A stretch of DNA of 64,000 bases from NCBI RefSeq assembly GCF_016862915.1, contig NZ_BONW01000028.1:124001-188000 (forward strand). The letters are read 5' to 3'. Positions 33,710-42,402 of this stretch are shown piece after piece; positions within the stretch are counted from its first letter, which is position 1; each line of letters opens with the position of its first letter. Source of the stretch: Plantactinospora endophytica. Its GTDB lineage: Bacteria > Actinomycetota > Actinomycetes > Mycobacteriales > Micromonosporaceae. The notes below the pieces were generated by a model. The model was not told the origin of the DNA. It worked only from the letters and a program-made list of their open reading frames with translations, and did not search any database. The position numbers were made by a program, and so were the translations under genes.

Positions 33710-35014
33710 GTGGGCGATACGCGCAGACCGAAACTGCCATGGCGACTCCGGCCGGTGGCCGAGGGCATGCGGGTCACCCGGTTGGAGATCTTCTTCGATC
33801 TGGTCTTCGTGTACGCCCTCTTCAACGTGTCTCGGTCGACCTATGCCGACCTCAGTCCTGACGGGCTGCTGCGTGGCTTGCTCGTGCTGTCCCTGCTGTG
33901 GTGGTGCTGGACCTCGTACGCCTGGGTGGGCAACAGCGTCCGGGCCGGCGAGGGTGCGATGCCGGCCGTGCTGGTCGGGGTCATGGCGGCTGTCTTCGTG
34001 GTGGCGTTGGCACTGCCCGAAGCCTTCGCCGACATACCGGGTGGACTGCCCGGGCCCCTGGTGTTCGCCGGTTGCTACCTGGTCATCCGGGCGATGAGCC
34101 TGGTCGTCTTCTGGCACGTCAACCGGCACCAGTCCGGGCTGCACCGCCGGACGGTGCACCTCGCCCTGCCGATCCTCGCCGCGACCGCACTCCTGGTCGT
34201 CGCCGCCGTCCTACCGCGCCAACTCGCCGGTGTCGTGAACCCGTTCGCGGTGCAGGTCGTGCTCTGGGTACTCGCCGTCGCCGTCGAGTACGTCGCCGGC
34301 GTCGTGCTGGCGCGGAGAGGCTGGCGGATCATCTCGGCGGCGCACTGGACCGAGCGGTACGAACTGGTCGTGATCATCGCCATCGGCGAACTGATCATCT
34401 CGGTTGGTACCGGTACCAGCCCGCTCAGCCGGCCGATCACCCTGCCCGTCGCCGGAGCCGCGATCCTTGCGATCGTGGTGACCGCCACCCTCTGGTGGGC
34501 CTACTTCGACATCATCGCCCTCGCCGCCCAGCAGGTGCTGAACGACGCGCGTGCCGCCGCCCGCCTCGCGCTCGCCCGGGACGCCTACGTGTACCTCCAC
34601 CTACCGATGATCATCGGCCTGCTGACGCTCGCCCTCGGCGCGGAGGAGGTGCTCCAGCAGGTCGCCGACCGACGCGTCCCACTGGGCGAACCGTTACGGT
34701 CCCCTGGCGCCTACCTGCTGTTCGGCGGGGTGTTCCTGTTCCTGCTCGCCCACCTCGCGTTCCAACTACGTATCCTCGGCACGCTCACCTGGATCCGGCT
34801 CGGCACCGTCGTGGCGCTCGCCGCGCTGACCCCGGTCGCCGCCGCCGTGCCGGCCCTGGCGGCGCTGGCCATCCTCACCGCCGTCTGCGTGGGCCTCGTC
34901 TCGACCGAACTCGTCGTACTGGCCGGCTCACGCCGGGCCGTCCGCGAGGCGGTGCTGGAGGAACATCTGGCCCACGAGGAGCGCGAGACAACCTGGCGGA
35001 GACGACACCGCTGA
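33710..35014 (+). CDS. LtrA-family (low temperature requirement A-like) membrane protein
   Basis: The 434-residue integral membrane protein has about ten to twelve hydrophobic helices and the LtrA family opening: EGMRVTRLEIFFDLVFVYAL, then WWCWTSYAWVGNSV, ERYELVVIIAIGELIISVG and ATLWWAYFD. The biochemical role of the family is unknown; the founding Listeria protein affects growth in the cold. The start is set at GTG 33710, just before GDTRRPKLPW. The bases before it (CAAAAT at 33698, then six bases) look like a -10 for a leaderless transcript. The frame is open 35 codons further up without a ribosome site. Confidence 0.88.
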   Translation: MGDTRRPKLPWRLRPVAEGMRVTRLEIFFDLVFVYALFNVSRSTYADLSPDGLLRGLLVLSLLWWCWTSYAWVGNSVRAGEGAMPAVLVGVMAAVFVVALALPEAFADIPGGLPGPLVFAGCYLVIRAMSLVVFWHVNRHQSGLHRRTVHLALPILAATALLVVAAVLPRQLAGVVNPFAVQVVLWVLAVAVEYVAGVVLARRGWRIISAAHWTERYELVVIIAIGELIISVGTGTSPLSRPITLPVAGAAILAIVVTATLWWAYFDIIALAAQQVLNDARAAARLALARDAYVYLHLPMIIGLLTLALGAEEVLQQVADRRVPLGEPLRSPGAYLLFGGVFLFLLAHLAFQLRILGTLTWIRLGTVVALAALTPVAAAVPALAALAILTAVCVGLVSTELVVLAGSRRAVREAVLEEHLAHEERETTWRRRHR

Positions 35015-35187
35015 CGACGACAGCGGCAGTTGGCGCCGGTTGGGACCGGAAGTCGCCGTTCACTGTTCGTCCAGTGCTGGTCAAGTGCGTACCCGTAGGT
35101 TGAGGCCGCTGGGCGCGGACCCCGAACATGGAGGGCACACCTGCCACCATCCAGCCCACGCGTGGTTCGAGCCAGGAGGAGCGTTGG

Positions 35188-35694
35188 ATGCCAACTCGAG
35201 TGAACCGGCAAACCGTCGACCTGTCCGCCTATCCGGATCTCATCGTCCTGTACCTCGGCATGCGGGTGAACCGGCTGTACGGGATCCGGACCTTCTTCAG
35301 CTTCGGCCGGAAGATCAGTGAGTCGGTCGCGGGCAAGCCGGACGGGCTGCTGCTGCACGAGCCCGTGTACTACTCGTTCTTCCCGATGAACATGGGCATG
35401 CGCCAGTACTGGCGCGATCTGCCCTCGCTGCTCGACTTCGCCCGGTCGGAGCCGCACCGGCAGTGGTGGCTGGACTTCCTGCGCGACTCCGGTGGCACCG
35501 GCTTCTGGCACGAGACGTACTCGGTCAGGGGTGGCATGGAGGCGGTCTACGACGACGTGCCCAAGCCGCTCGGGTTCGGGCGGTTCGCCGGCATCCAGCG
35601 AGCCCGGGGACCGATGTTCGGCTCTGCGGCCCGGCTCGGACGCTCCGACGACGGCAACCCGGTGCTCAGCGAAACGGATCTCTACGAGTCCTAG
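35188..35694 (+). CDS. DUF4188-type small monooxygenase-like protein
   Basis: The 168-residue protein matches the pattern of DUF4188 proteins in the dimeric alpha-beta barrel group: a beta strand (LIVLYLGMRVNRLYGIRT), a helix, a long hydrophobic/aromatic middle (PVYYSFFPMNMGMRQYWRDLPSLLDFARSEPHR), then WHETYSVRGGMEAVYDDVPKPLGFGRF. Some relatives are annotated as monooxygenases or aldoxime dehydratase-like, but activity is unproven. ATG 35188 has AGGAGG eight bases upstream. It stands alone and converges with the MBL gene. Confidence 0.8.
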   Translation: MPTRVNRQTVDLSAYPDLIVLYLGMRVNRLYGIRTFFSFGRKISESVAGKPDGLLLHEPVYYSFFPMNMGMRQYWRDLPSLLDFARSEPHRQWWLDFLRDSGGTGFWHETYSVRGGMEAVYDDVPKPLGFGRFAGIQRARGPMFGSAARLGRSDDGNPVLSETDLYES

Positions 35695-35875
35695 GACCGC
35701 TTCGCCCATCGGCGCGACATCGGCGTGTCCGCCGACGTGACAGAGGAGGGCGCCGGCCGAGCCGCCGCGCGGTGGTGTCCAGAGTGGTCCCTTCGCGCTC
35801 TCCCTGTCGGGCAGGGCAGGCCGCGACCGAGCTGCCGGTGGTGGCGGCGAGGACACCGCCACCACCGGATCCCGG

Positions 35876-36667
35876 TCAGACCGCGAGCGGCGTCGGCGTG
35901 CCCGGGGTGAGCCAGTGCAGGCTCTCGCGGACCGCGGTCGGCGCCGTGGCGAAGGCGGCCTCGACCGCTCGCCGCCCCTCGCTGAAGTGACTCCAGCCCT
36001 CGTAGTGCACCGGCAGCACCGTACGGGCCCCGACCAGCCCGCACAGTTCGACGGCGTCGGCCGCGGTCATCGTGTAGCGGAGTGGACCGGTGAGGCCGAA
36101 CCGCACCGCTCCGAGGTGCAGCACCGTGGTACCGACGGTGAACCGCTCGGCGACCTGACGGACCCCGTCGTAGAGCACCGTGTCACCGGTGATCCACAGC
36201 GGCCCGTACCGCTGGTCGGCCCAGCGCAGCACGAACCCGGTCACCTCGCCCACCACCGGCCGGCTCAGCGGCGGCCCGTGCCGGCACGGGGTCGCGGTGA
36301 CCTCGATGGTCGGCCGGTCCGGCGCCGTGAGCTCGGTGCGCTGCCAGGGTGCCAGCCCGGTGGTGGTACCGCCGAGACGCCGGCTGCCGGCCACGGTGGT
36401 GACGACCCGGCCCGCCACCGGTAGCAGCACCCGGCCGACGTCGTCGAGATTGTCGGCGTGGTGGTCGTGGGTCAGCAACACCGTGTCGATCTCGCCGAGC
36501 GACTCCGCCGGTAACGCCGGGCCGGTCAACTTGCGCGACGCGGTGCCCCAGCCGAACCGGTACCTCCGGCCGGGGGCGTCGAACGTCGGATCGGTGATGA
36601 TCCGCCAGCCGCCCACCTCGATCAGCACTGTCGGACCGCCGATGTGGGTGATCCGCAGCTCTGTCAC
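35876..36667 (-). CDS. MBL-fold metallohydrolase (UlaG-like)
   Basis: The 263-residue metallo-beta-lactamase-fold protein opens with LRITHIGGPTVLIEVGGWRI and has the metal motif LLTHDHHADNLDD, WITGDTVLYDG and a C-terminal VLPVHYEGWSHF. This resembles the L-ascorbate-6-phosphate lactonase/UlaG and N-acyl phospholipase D-like branch of MBL enzymes. The physiological substrate is unknown. GTG 36667 overlaps the upstream hydrolase stop by four bases (GTGA), so the two are co-translated and probably act in one pathway. Confidence 0.85.
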   Translation of the reverse strand: MTELRITHIGGPTVLIEVGGWRIITDPTFDAPGRRYRFGWGTASRKLTGPALPAESLGEIDTVLLTHDHHADNLDDVGRVLLPVAGRVVTTVAGSRRLGGTTTGLAPWQRTELTAPDRPTIEVTATPCRHGPPLSRPVVGEVTGFVLRWADQRYGPLWITGDTVLYDGVRQVAERFTVGTTVLHLGAVRFGLTGPLRYTMTAADAVELCGLVGARTVLPVHYEGWSHFSEGRRAVEAAFATAPTAVRESLHWLTPGTPTPLAV

Positions 36668-37452
36668 CGCGCGTGCCGCAGCGCCCAGTCGAGCACCTCG
36701 TCCGCGATCCGCTCCCAGCCCTTCTGGGCGGGCAGCAGGTGAGCGTAGCCCTCGTACTCGCGGCGTTCGGTGATGGTGGCGGACTTGTAGTGCTTGGCGT
36801 TCGACTCCTGTACGGCCGGCGGCATGATGTGGTCCTCGGAGCCGGAGACGAACAGCAGCGGCGCCCGGTCGTCGTTGTGGTAGTCGACCCAGGTGTCCTG
36901 GTGACCGGGCTGGAAGTTGGCCAGCACGCTGCCCCAGAGGATGCCGCCGTTGGCGGGGATGTGGTAGCGCTCGTACAGCGCGCGGGCCTCCTCGTCGGTG
37001 AACGTGTTGGTGAAGGCGTACTTCCACTCCTCGAACGTGAGGCCGATCGCCCGGTGCCGGTTGGCGGGGCTCTTGAGCACCGGGAACGTGGACTTCACCT
37101 GCGACAGCGGCACCACCCGTACGCCCTCCGTGGGTGCCGAGTTCATCGCCACGCCCACGGCGCCGTACCCGTGGTCGAGCAGGATCTGGGTGAACGCGCC
37201 GCCGGCCGAGTGACCGATGATGATCGGCGGTTCCGGCAGCGACCGGACCACCTCTTCCAGGTGAGCAATGATCTTGGGTACGGTCACCTCGACGATCGGG
37301 GTGGGGTCGGCGTTGAGCGCCTCCACCTCGACCTCGAAGCCGGGATACCCGGGCGCCACGACCTGGTGGCCCCGGCTCTCGTAGTGGGTGATCCAGTTCT
37401 CCCAGCTCCGGGGCGTCACCCAGAAGCCGTGGACGAGGACGATCGGTCTCAT
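36664..37452 (-). CDS. Alpha/beta hydrolase
   Basis: The 262-residue hydrolase starts [17 protein letters not shown] (oxyanion HGFW). It has nucleophile Ser in [10 protein letters not shown], an acid region ([12 protein letters not shown]) and His in [13 protein letters not shown]. It is a soluble esterase/lipase-like enzyme of unknown substrate. ATG 37452 has GAGGAG upstream, which lies inside the tail of a truncated second hydrolase; the remnant stop and this start overlap as ATGA. The pair with the downstream MBL gene looks like a small degradative unit. Confidence 0.88.
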   Translation of the reverse strand: MRPIVLVHGFWVTPRSWENWITHYESRGHQVVAPGYPGFEVEVEALNADPTPIVEVTVPKIIAHLEEVVRSLPEPPIIIGHSAGGAFTQILLDHGYGAVGVAMNSAPTEGVRVVPLSQVKSTFPVLKSPANRHRAIGLTFEEWKYAFTNTFTDEEARALYERYHIPANGGILWGSVLANFQPGHQDTWVDYHNDDRAPLLFVSGSEDHIMPPAVQESNAKHYKSATITERREYEGYAHLLPAQKGWERIADEVLDWALRHAR

Positions 37453-37601
37453 GGCTGGTACTCCTCGAGGAAGGCGAGCAGGTCGTCGCCGAGCTGCTGC
37501 TTGTGGGTGTCGGTGATGCCGTGCGGGGCACCCGGGTACACCTTCAACCGGGCACCCTTGATCCGTGCGACGGAGGCGTTGCCGCCCACCTCGAACGGCA
37601 C
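37449..37601 (-). pseudogene. C-terminal remnant of a chloroperoxidase-like alpha/beta hydrolase
   Basis: The minus-strand frame from 37601 to the TGA at 37449 reads as a hydrolase C-terminus: [17 protein letters not shown], then [19 protein letters not shown], then LLAFLEEY. This matches the end of non-heme chloroperoxidase-type hydrolases, including the catalytic His in APHG. Family members are about 270 residues, and only about 50 remain. Upstream of about 37615 the similarity stops abruptly and no matching N-terminal part is found. Its stop overlaps the next hydrolase start (ATGA), as in a once-intact operon. A GTG at 37601 might still give a small peptide. Confidence 0.75.
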
Positions 37602-37800
37602 TACCTGTGTCCGCCGAACTCAGGGCAATCTCGCATCCCGGCAACGGCGGAAGTGTGCTGGAGACGCAGAGTTCTGACGCCTGCGCGCAGCACTCCAGGA
37701 CCGCTTGACGCGGCGGGAACGGTGTCGGGTCGGCAGCCCACCGGCTCGGGCACCGACCCACCCGGAGCGACACGACGAACCGCCGGCCGGATCGCCGTGG

Positions 37801-38784
37801 TCAGCGCGACGGCGGTGACGGGAGGTTGTCGTGCCTGGCCGTGGTCTGCTTCGTGGCGATCTGTCGCGGCGTGACGCCGAACACCTCCCGGAACTTGCTG
37901 GAGAAGAAGCTCGGGTTGGAAAAGCCCCAGGCGCGGGCGGTCGCCGCGATCGAGGCGTAGCGCGGGCGGGCGGCGGTCAGGTCGGCCCGGGCGCCGTGCA
38001 GGCGTTGCTCGATGATCGACCGCTCCAGGCTCTGCCCCATCGTCTCGTAGAGCTTGTAGAGCGCACGCAGGGAGATGGCGTTGGCCGCCGCGATGCGGGC
38101 CGGGGTCAGGTCGGGATCCCGCAGGTTGTTGCGGACGTACGCCTGGACGCGCGCCTGCATCGAGGAGTGCATCGCGTCGCGCAGCCGTCGGTCGTCACCG
38201 GCGGCGGAAACCACCAGCGCCCGCATCAGCTCGGCGGAGGCGGCGCCGAGTTCGGGTGCCGCACCGCTGTCGACCAACTGGTCCGCCTGGGCCGTGACAC
38301 GGGCGACGTGGTCGCGTACGAGTTCGTAGAGCGGGCTGCCCCGCAGCTCACGGGCGGCCCGGTGGATCGCGTCCCGAGGCACCCCCAGGTTCTCCACGTC
38401 GACGTGCAGGGCGTAGGAGGCGCCACCGCCGCTCCAGCCGTAGACGTAGGGCAGGGACAGGTCGACCAGCATGAGGTCGCGCGGCCCGAACACGCGCCCC
38501 TCGCGCGCCCACGCCAGGTGGTTGTCGGTACGCATCGGCAGCGCCAGGACGATGGAGGACTCGTTCATCGCCCTGGCCATCCGGGGGGTTCGCCGCAGCG
38601 TGGTGCCGGACGCCTCGATGTTGAAGACCTTCGCCCTACCGAAGTCGAAGACGGTCATTTTCGCGTGGATCGAGGCCGGATCCTCGAACGACGCCATGCT
38701 CGAGGAACAGTTGGCGCTGACCGTGACCTGGAATGCCTCGGCGCGCTCCCCGGCGGGAAGCGACCGCGTGTCGAGAACGAGCAT
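37801..38784 (-). CDS. AraC-family regulator (AraC_binding_2 type)
   Basis: The 327-residue protein has an N-terminal ligand/dimer domain (about 1-190) and a C-terminal double HTH: DLTPARIAAANAISLRALYKLYE and ARAWGFSNPSFFSSKFREVFGVTPRQI. It opens MLVLDTRSLPAGERAEAFQ, like regulators with the AraC_binding_2 sensor. ATG 38784 follows AGGGGAG. The remnant and the hydrolase/MBL pair lie downstream on the same strand and are a possible target. Confidence 0.9.
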   Translation of the reverse strand: MLVLDTRSLPAGERAEAFQVTVSANCSSSMASFEDPASIHAKMTVFDFGRAKVFNIEASGTTLRRTPRMARAMNESSIVLALPMRTDNHLAWAREGRVFGPRDLMLVDLSLPYVYGWSGGGASYALHVDVENLGVPRDAIHRAARELRGSPLYELVRDHVARVTAQADQLVDSGAAPELGAASAELMRALVVSAAGDDRRLRDAMHSSMQARVQAYVRNNLRDPDLTPARIAAANAISLRALYKLYETMGQSLERSIIEQRLHGARADLTAARPRYASIAATARAWGFSNPSFFSSKFREVFGVTPRQIATKQTTARHDNLPSPPSR

Positions 38785-38981
38785 GGCTCCCCTATTCGTC
38801 CCTGAGCAGGTAGGCCGACGTCACGCAACACACCCGCGCCGTTGCGGTCGACAGTTGACTGCCGAAGCCTCGCCGGCCTCGGACCGCAGGACGTACGACG
38901 CCGGGCCCGACGACGAGGCGACCTCAGTATGCGTCCCGGCCGCGTCTTCACCAACGGGCGCGAGGAGCGGCAGCCGGCTCG

Positions 38982-39731
38982 TCAGGTGTGCAGGACGTTC
39001 GGCGGCGGGATGAGCTGGCGGAAGGAGTCGGCCGCTCTGCCGATGTCCACGTGCGCCCCGTGCAGCACCGGCTCCCCGTGCCCGGGCAGCAGTACGTCGA
39101 CCTCGCGCTCGGCGAGGCCGATGACCGTCTCGGCGTACCGGTCGAGTCGGCAGTCGTGGATCGCCTGGAGGCTCACCCGCCCGTCGGCGAAGAGGCAGTC
39201 GCCGCTGAACAGGACGGTCCGGCCGGCGGTGCGGACCAGCACGACGAGGTGGCCGTCGCAGTGGCCGGGCGCGTCGACGACCTCGATCTCCAGGTTGCCC
39301 GCCCGGACGACGTCGCCGCCGCTCACCACCTGGTCGACGGTGGTGGGGGCGAGCCGGTAGTCGGCCGGGTACACCCCGGCGGCGCGGGCCACGGCCAGCG
39401 AGGTGCGCGACTCGTCGGCGGTGCGCAGGGCCGCCGCGGTCTCGGCGCTGGCCAGCACGGACAGCCCGGCCGCCCGGGCCGCGCCGGCACCACCGGCGTG
39501 GTCGGCGTGGTAGTGCGTCACGATGGCGCCGCGCAGCGCGGCCGGGTCGCAGACCTCGCCGACGGCGGCGAGCCACGACCGCGCGCCCAGGCCGGTGCCG
39601 GTGTCGACGAGTACTCCGCCGGTGCCGTCCCAGACCAGGTAGCAGTGGCAGTCGTGCGGGTCGGTGCGGGCGGCCGGGTGGGTTCCGCTGCCGACCAGCC
39701 AGACGGAGGCCAGCAGGGGTACGGCGCCCAC
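38982..39731 (-). CDS. MBL-fold hydrolase (glyoxalase II-like)
   Basis: The 249-residue metallo-beta-lactamase-fold enzyme has the full two-zinc motif THYHADHAGG, a second site DAPGHCDGHLVVLV, the bridging FSGDCLFADG and the final His in LLPGHGEPV. This is the glyoxalase II/thioesterase-like branch. GTG 39731 lies five bases from the RidA stop, so it is the third gene of the gntR-ridA-mbl unit. With RidA it may clean up reactive intermediates made by the divergent catabolic operon (inference). Confidence 0.88.
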   Translation of the reverse strand: MGAVPLLASVWLVGSGTHPAARTDPHDCHCYLVWDGTGGVLVDTGTGLGARSWLAAVGEVCDPAALRGAIVTHYHADHAGGAGAARAAGLSVLASAETAAALRTADESRTSLAVARAAGVYPADYRLAPTTVDQVVSGGDVVRAGNLEIEVVDAPGHCDGHLVVLVRTAGRTVLFSGDCLFADGRVSLQAIHDCRLDRYAETVIGLAEREVDVLLPGHGEPVLHGAHVDIGRAADSFRQLIPPPNVLHT

Positions 39732-39735
39732 GCGT

Positions 39736-40131
39736 TCAGCCCGCCGTCGTCGGGTCGGGGCGTACGGCCACCACGTCGACCTCGACCAGGATTCCGGCGA
39801 GGGTGCTGCCGACGGTGGTGCGTACCGGGTAGGGCGGCCGGAAGCGCCGTGCGTACACCTCGTTGTAGCCGGCGAAGTCGCGGTCGAGGTGTTGCAGGTG
39901 CACGGTGGCCTTCACGACGTCACCGAGGCCCAGCCCGACGGTACGCAGCGCGCCCTCGACGTTGTCGAGCACCTGCTCGGTCTGCGCGGTGATGCCCTCC
40001 GGGACGACACCGCTGGCCGGGTCCTTCGGCCCGAAACCGGCAGTCCAGACCAACCTGCCCGCGTCGACGACGTGGCTGTACGGCCCGGCCGGTTCGGGCA
40101 GGTCGGGGCTGGTGTGCGCGGTCCAGGTCAC
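39736..40131 (-). CDS. RidA-family enamine/imine deaminase
   Basis: The 131-residue protein belongs to the RidA (YjgF/YER057c/UK114) family. Elements are PAGPYSHVVDAGRLVWTAGFGP, GITAQTEQVLDNVEGALRTVGL, DVVKATVHLQHLDRDFAGYNEVYARRF and PYPVRTTVGSTLAGILVEVDVVA. The Arg that binds the carboxylate in active RidA is present (PVRTTV). RidA hydrolyses enamines such as 2-aminoacrylate released by PLP dehydratases, and a PLP lyase-like enzyme is encoded in the facing operon (49718-51022). GTG 40131 overlaps the GntR stop (GTGA). Confidence 0.9.
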   Translation of the reverse strand: MTWTAHTSPDLPEPAGPYSHVVDAGRLVWTAGFGPKDPASGVVPEGITAQTEQVLDNVEGALRTVGLGLGDVVKATVHLQHLDRDFAGYNEVYARRFRPPYPVRTTVGSTLAGILVEVDVVAVRPDPTTAG

Positions 40132-40850
40132 CGGTCGGTCTCCCTCGGTTCGGCGGGGCGGTGCAGGTCGGACTTGACCTCGTAGCGGTCGTGGCGGTAG
40201 CGGGATCGGGACCGCTGTGCCGGACGGCGGTTGCCGTCGTAGAAGACGTCGACGATCTCCAGCGCCGGGGCGTGCTCCGGCAGGCCGAGCAGTTGGGCGT
40301 CGCGGGACGGCGCGGGCACGGCGCGTACCCGGCGGCGGGCCGCCGCGACCACGACGCCCGCCTGCGCCAGCACCTCGTGCAGCGATCCCTCCAGGTCGGC
40401 GCCGTCGAGGATGCGCTGGAACCGGGCCGGCAGGTGGGCGTCCTCCAGGCACATCGGCTCGTCGTCGGCGAACCGCAGTCGCTCCAGCCGGATGACCGGG
40501 GTGTCGGCCTCGACGCCGAGGTCGAGGGCGACCTCGGGGGAGGCGGCGACCTCCTCGATCGCGACGAGTCGACTGCTCGGGCGGAGCCCTCGGGAGCGCA
40601 TGTCCTCGGTGAACGAGGTCAGGTTGGGGCCCATCGCCACGGTGGGTCGGCGGACGAACGTGCCGGAGCCGGGGATGCGTTCCAGCCGGCCGTCGCCGGC
40701 CAACGCGTCGAGTGCCTGCCGGACCGTCATCCGGCTGACCTCGAACCGCGCGGCGAGGTCCTTCTCCGAGGGCAGCCGGGAGCCCACCGGCAGGCTGCGG
40801 CACTGCTCGCGGAGCGCGTTCGTGATCGCGACGTGTTTCGGCGTTGACAT
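40128..40850 (-). CDS. GntR/HutC-family regulator, DasR-like
   Basis: The 240-residue regulator has a GntR winged helix (SRLPSEKDLAARFEVSRMTVRQALDALAGDG, then RIPGSGTFV) and a UTRA ligand domain (SFTEDMRSRGLRPSSRL ... VIRLERLRFADDEPMCLEDAHLP). This is the DasR/NagR architecture, which binds amino-sugar phosphates. The adjacent divergent promoter contains a near-consensus DasR box (40932-40947), so it probably represses the ABC/catabolic operon until its sugar-phosphate ligand appears. ATG 40850 has a GC-rich leader with no strong ribosome site. The last ~25 residues are basic. Confidence 0.9.
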   Translation of the reverse strand: MSTPKHVAITNALREQCRSLPVGSRLPSEKDLAARFEVSRMTVRQALDALAGDGRLERIPGSGTFVRRPTVAMGPNLTSFTEDMRSRGLRPSSRLVAIEEVAASPEVALDLGVEADTPVIRLERLRFADDEPMCLEDAHLPARFQRILDGADLEGSLHEVLAQAGVVVAAARRRVRAVPAPSRDAQLLGLPEHAPALEIVDVFYDGNRRPAQRSRSRYRHDRYEVKSDLHRPAEPRETDR

Positions 40851-40928
40851 GTAGTGAGCATCCCGTATCTCCGGCTGGCGGCCGTACCCGGCCAGGTACC
40901 GGTCCAGAACCCGGGGCTCCTCTCGCTC

Positions 40929-40957
40929 TTGACTGGTCTAGACCGCCTCTGTATGGT
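40929..40957 (+). promoter_or_regulatory. Promoter TTGACT-17-TATGGT of the catabolic operon
   Basis: TTGACT (40929-40934) and TATGGT (40952-40957) are separated by exactly 17 bp and point toward the substrate-binding-protein gene. The GntR box fills the spacer. Transcription would start near 40964, leaving a leader of about 115 bases. Confidence 0.65.
40932..40947. promoter_or_regulatory. dre-like operator (DasR/GntR type)
   Basis: The bases around the perfect palindrome GGTCTAGACC (40935-40944) match the DasR consensus ACTGGTCTAGACCACT at 14 of 16 positions. It overlaps the operon promoter, which fits repression by the adjacent GntR protein. Confidence 0.7.
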
Positions 40958-40959
40958 CC

Positions 40960-40997
40960 GGAACATTATTCCAACGCCCCTCGGTTCGTCTAGTCCG
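40960..40997. promoter_or_regulatory. Secondary palindromes downstream of the operon promoter
   Basis: GGAA-CATTA-TTCC at 40960-40972 is an inverted repeat at the predicted transcription start. TCGTCTAGTCC near 40987-40997 is a degenerate GntR-like box. Either could be a second GntR site or the IclR site. This is tentative. Confidence 0.35.
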
Positions 40998-41079
40998 CAG
41001 CGTCATCGTCAGTCGCACGAAGAGTCGTGACTCCGGAAGCACGCGGAACGCCCGGCGGCCGTGAGAGGAGTACCACCTC

Positions 41080-42402
41080 ATGAGGTACGGAAAGGTCAAG
41101 CGGCTGACCGCCGCGGCCGTCGCTGCGGTGGCCGGCCTGTCGGTCGCCGCCTGCGGCGGGTCGAGCGGGCCGGCCGGCGACGACAAGACACTGATCCTGT
41201 GGCACATGGAACAGCCACCGAACCGGGTCGCGGAGTTCCAGAAGCTGATCGACGGCTACAACTCGACGAACCCGGAATACAAAGTCCAGGCGCAGGTCCA
41301 GGACTGGAACCAGATCTACACGAAGATCTCCGGTGCGGTGCAGTCCAAGACGCAGCCGGACATACTTTTCACCATCCCGGACTTCACCACCTACGTCCGC
41401 CCGCTCGGCGCGGTCCGGCCGGTCACCGCACTGGTCGAGGAACTCGACAAGGCGCACACCTTCGGCGAGGCGGCCAAGGCGCCGTACCGCGACGACGACC
41501 AGTACTGGGCCGTCCCGCTGTACGGCATGGTGCAGATGCTCTGGTACCGCAAGGACCTGATGGCCAAGGCCGGCATCGCCGAGCCGCCGAAGACCACCGC
41601 CGAACTGCTGGCCGCCGCGCAGAGGCTGACCAGCGGCAACCAGAAGGGGATCGCGCTGCCGGCCGGCAAGAACCTCGCCACCGACCAGGTGCTCTACAGC
41701 CTGATGCTGACCGGCGGGGCCGGGAACTTCTTCACCCCGTCCGGCGAGGTCAACTTCGACACCCCGGAGACCGTCCGGGCCATCACTCTCTACCGGGACC
41801 TGCTCAAGCAGTCGCCGAGCGACAGCGGCAACTACTCCTGGGGTGAGCCGCAGGCGGCGTTCAACAGCGGCGCGGCGGCGATGGCGATCGAGAAGGGGCA
41901 GTATCTGGCCCCGTTCGAGCAGGAGTCCGGGCGTCCGGCGAGCGACCTGGGCTGCGCCCCCATCCCGGTCGCGGAGACCGGCGGCAAGCCGGGCAGCATC
42001 TACTACTCCAACGCCGCGATGGTGATGTCCGGCGACGACGCCAAGGCCGCCGGTGCGGAGGCGTTCCTGAAGTACGTCCTCCAGCCGGAGAACTACGGCA
42101 CCCTGCTCAACGCCGAGCCGGGCCTGTTCCTGCCGCTGACCGCCGACGGCGCCACGGCCGAGTCATGGACCAGCAACCAGGTCGTGCAGAAGTACCGGGG
42201 CTGCGTCGACGCCATGCTCGAACAGTCGAAGACGGGCGGCCTGTTCGGTTTCCTCGACGGGCAGTACGTCGACTCCATCGGCAAGATCTCCGGCCAGAAC
42301 GTGCTGGCCCAGGTCGTGCAGCGGGTCTACAGCGGCGACGAGTCACCGGAGGCGGCGGTCAAGTGGGGTGACGAGCAGATGCGTACGGCGGTCGCCAAGT
42401 GA
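41080..42402 (+). CDS. ABC sugar transporter substrate-binding lipoprotein
   Basis: The 440-residue family 1 extracellular solute-binding protein has a lipoprotein signal: a basic start, a hydrophobic stretch and the lipobox SVAAC followed by GGSSG. The mature protein shows the usual bilobed landmarks (LILWHMEQPP, TKISGAVQSKTQPDILF, YWAVPLYGMVQMLWYRKDLM, FNSGAAAMAIEKGQYL). Such proteins bind mono- or oligosaccharides. It is first in the ten-gene operon and overlaps the first permease gene by four bases. The long leader and the dre-like box give GntR control. Confidence 0.92.
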   Translation: MRYGKVKRLTAAAVAAVAGLSVAACGGSSGPAGDDKTLILWHMEQPPNRVAEFQKLIDGYNSTNPEYKVQAQVQDWNQIYTKISGAVQSKTQPDILFTIPDFTTYVRPLGAVRPVTALVEELDKAHTFGEAAKAPYRDDDQYWAVPLYGMVQMLWYRKDLMAKAGIAEPPKTTAELLAAAQRLTSGNQKGIALPAGKNLATDQVLYSLMLTGGAGNFFTPSGEVNFDTPETVRAITLYRDLLKQSPSDSGNYSWGEPQAAFNSGAAAMAIEKGQYLAPFEQESGRPASDLGCAPIPVAETGGKPGSIYYSNAAMVMSGDDAKAAGAEAFLKYVLQPENYGTLLNAEPGLFLPLTADGATAESWTSNQVVQKYRGCVDAMLEQSKTGGLFGFLDGQYVDSIGKISGQNVLAQVVQRVYSGDESPEAAVKWGDEQMRTAVAK

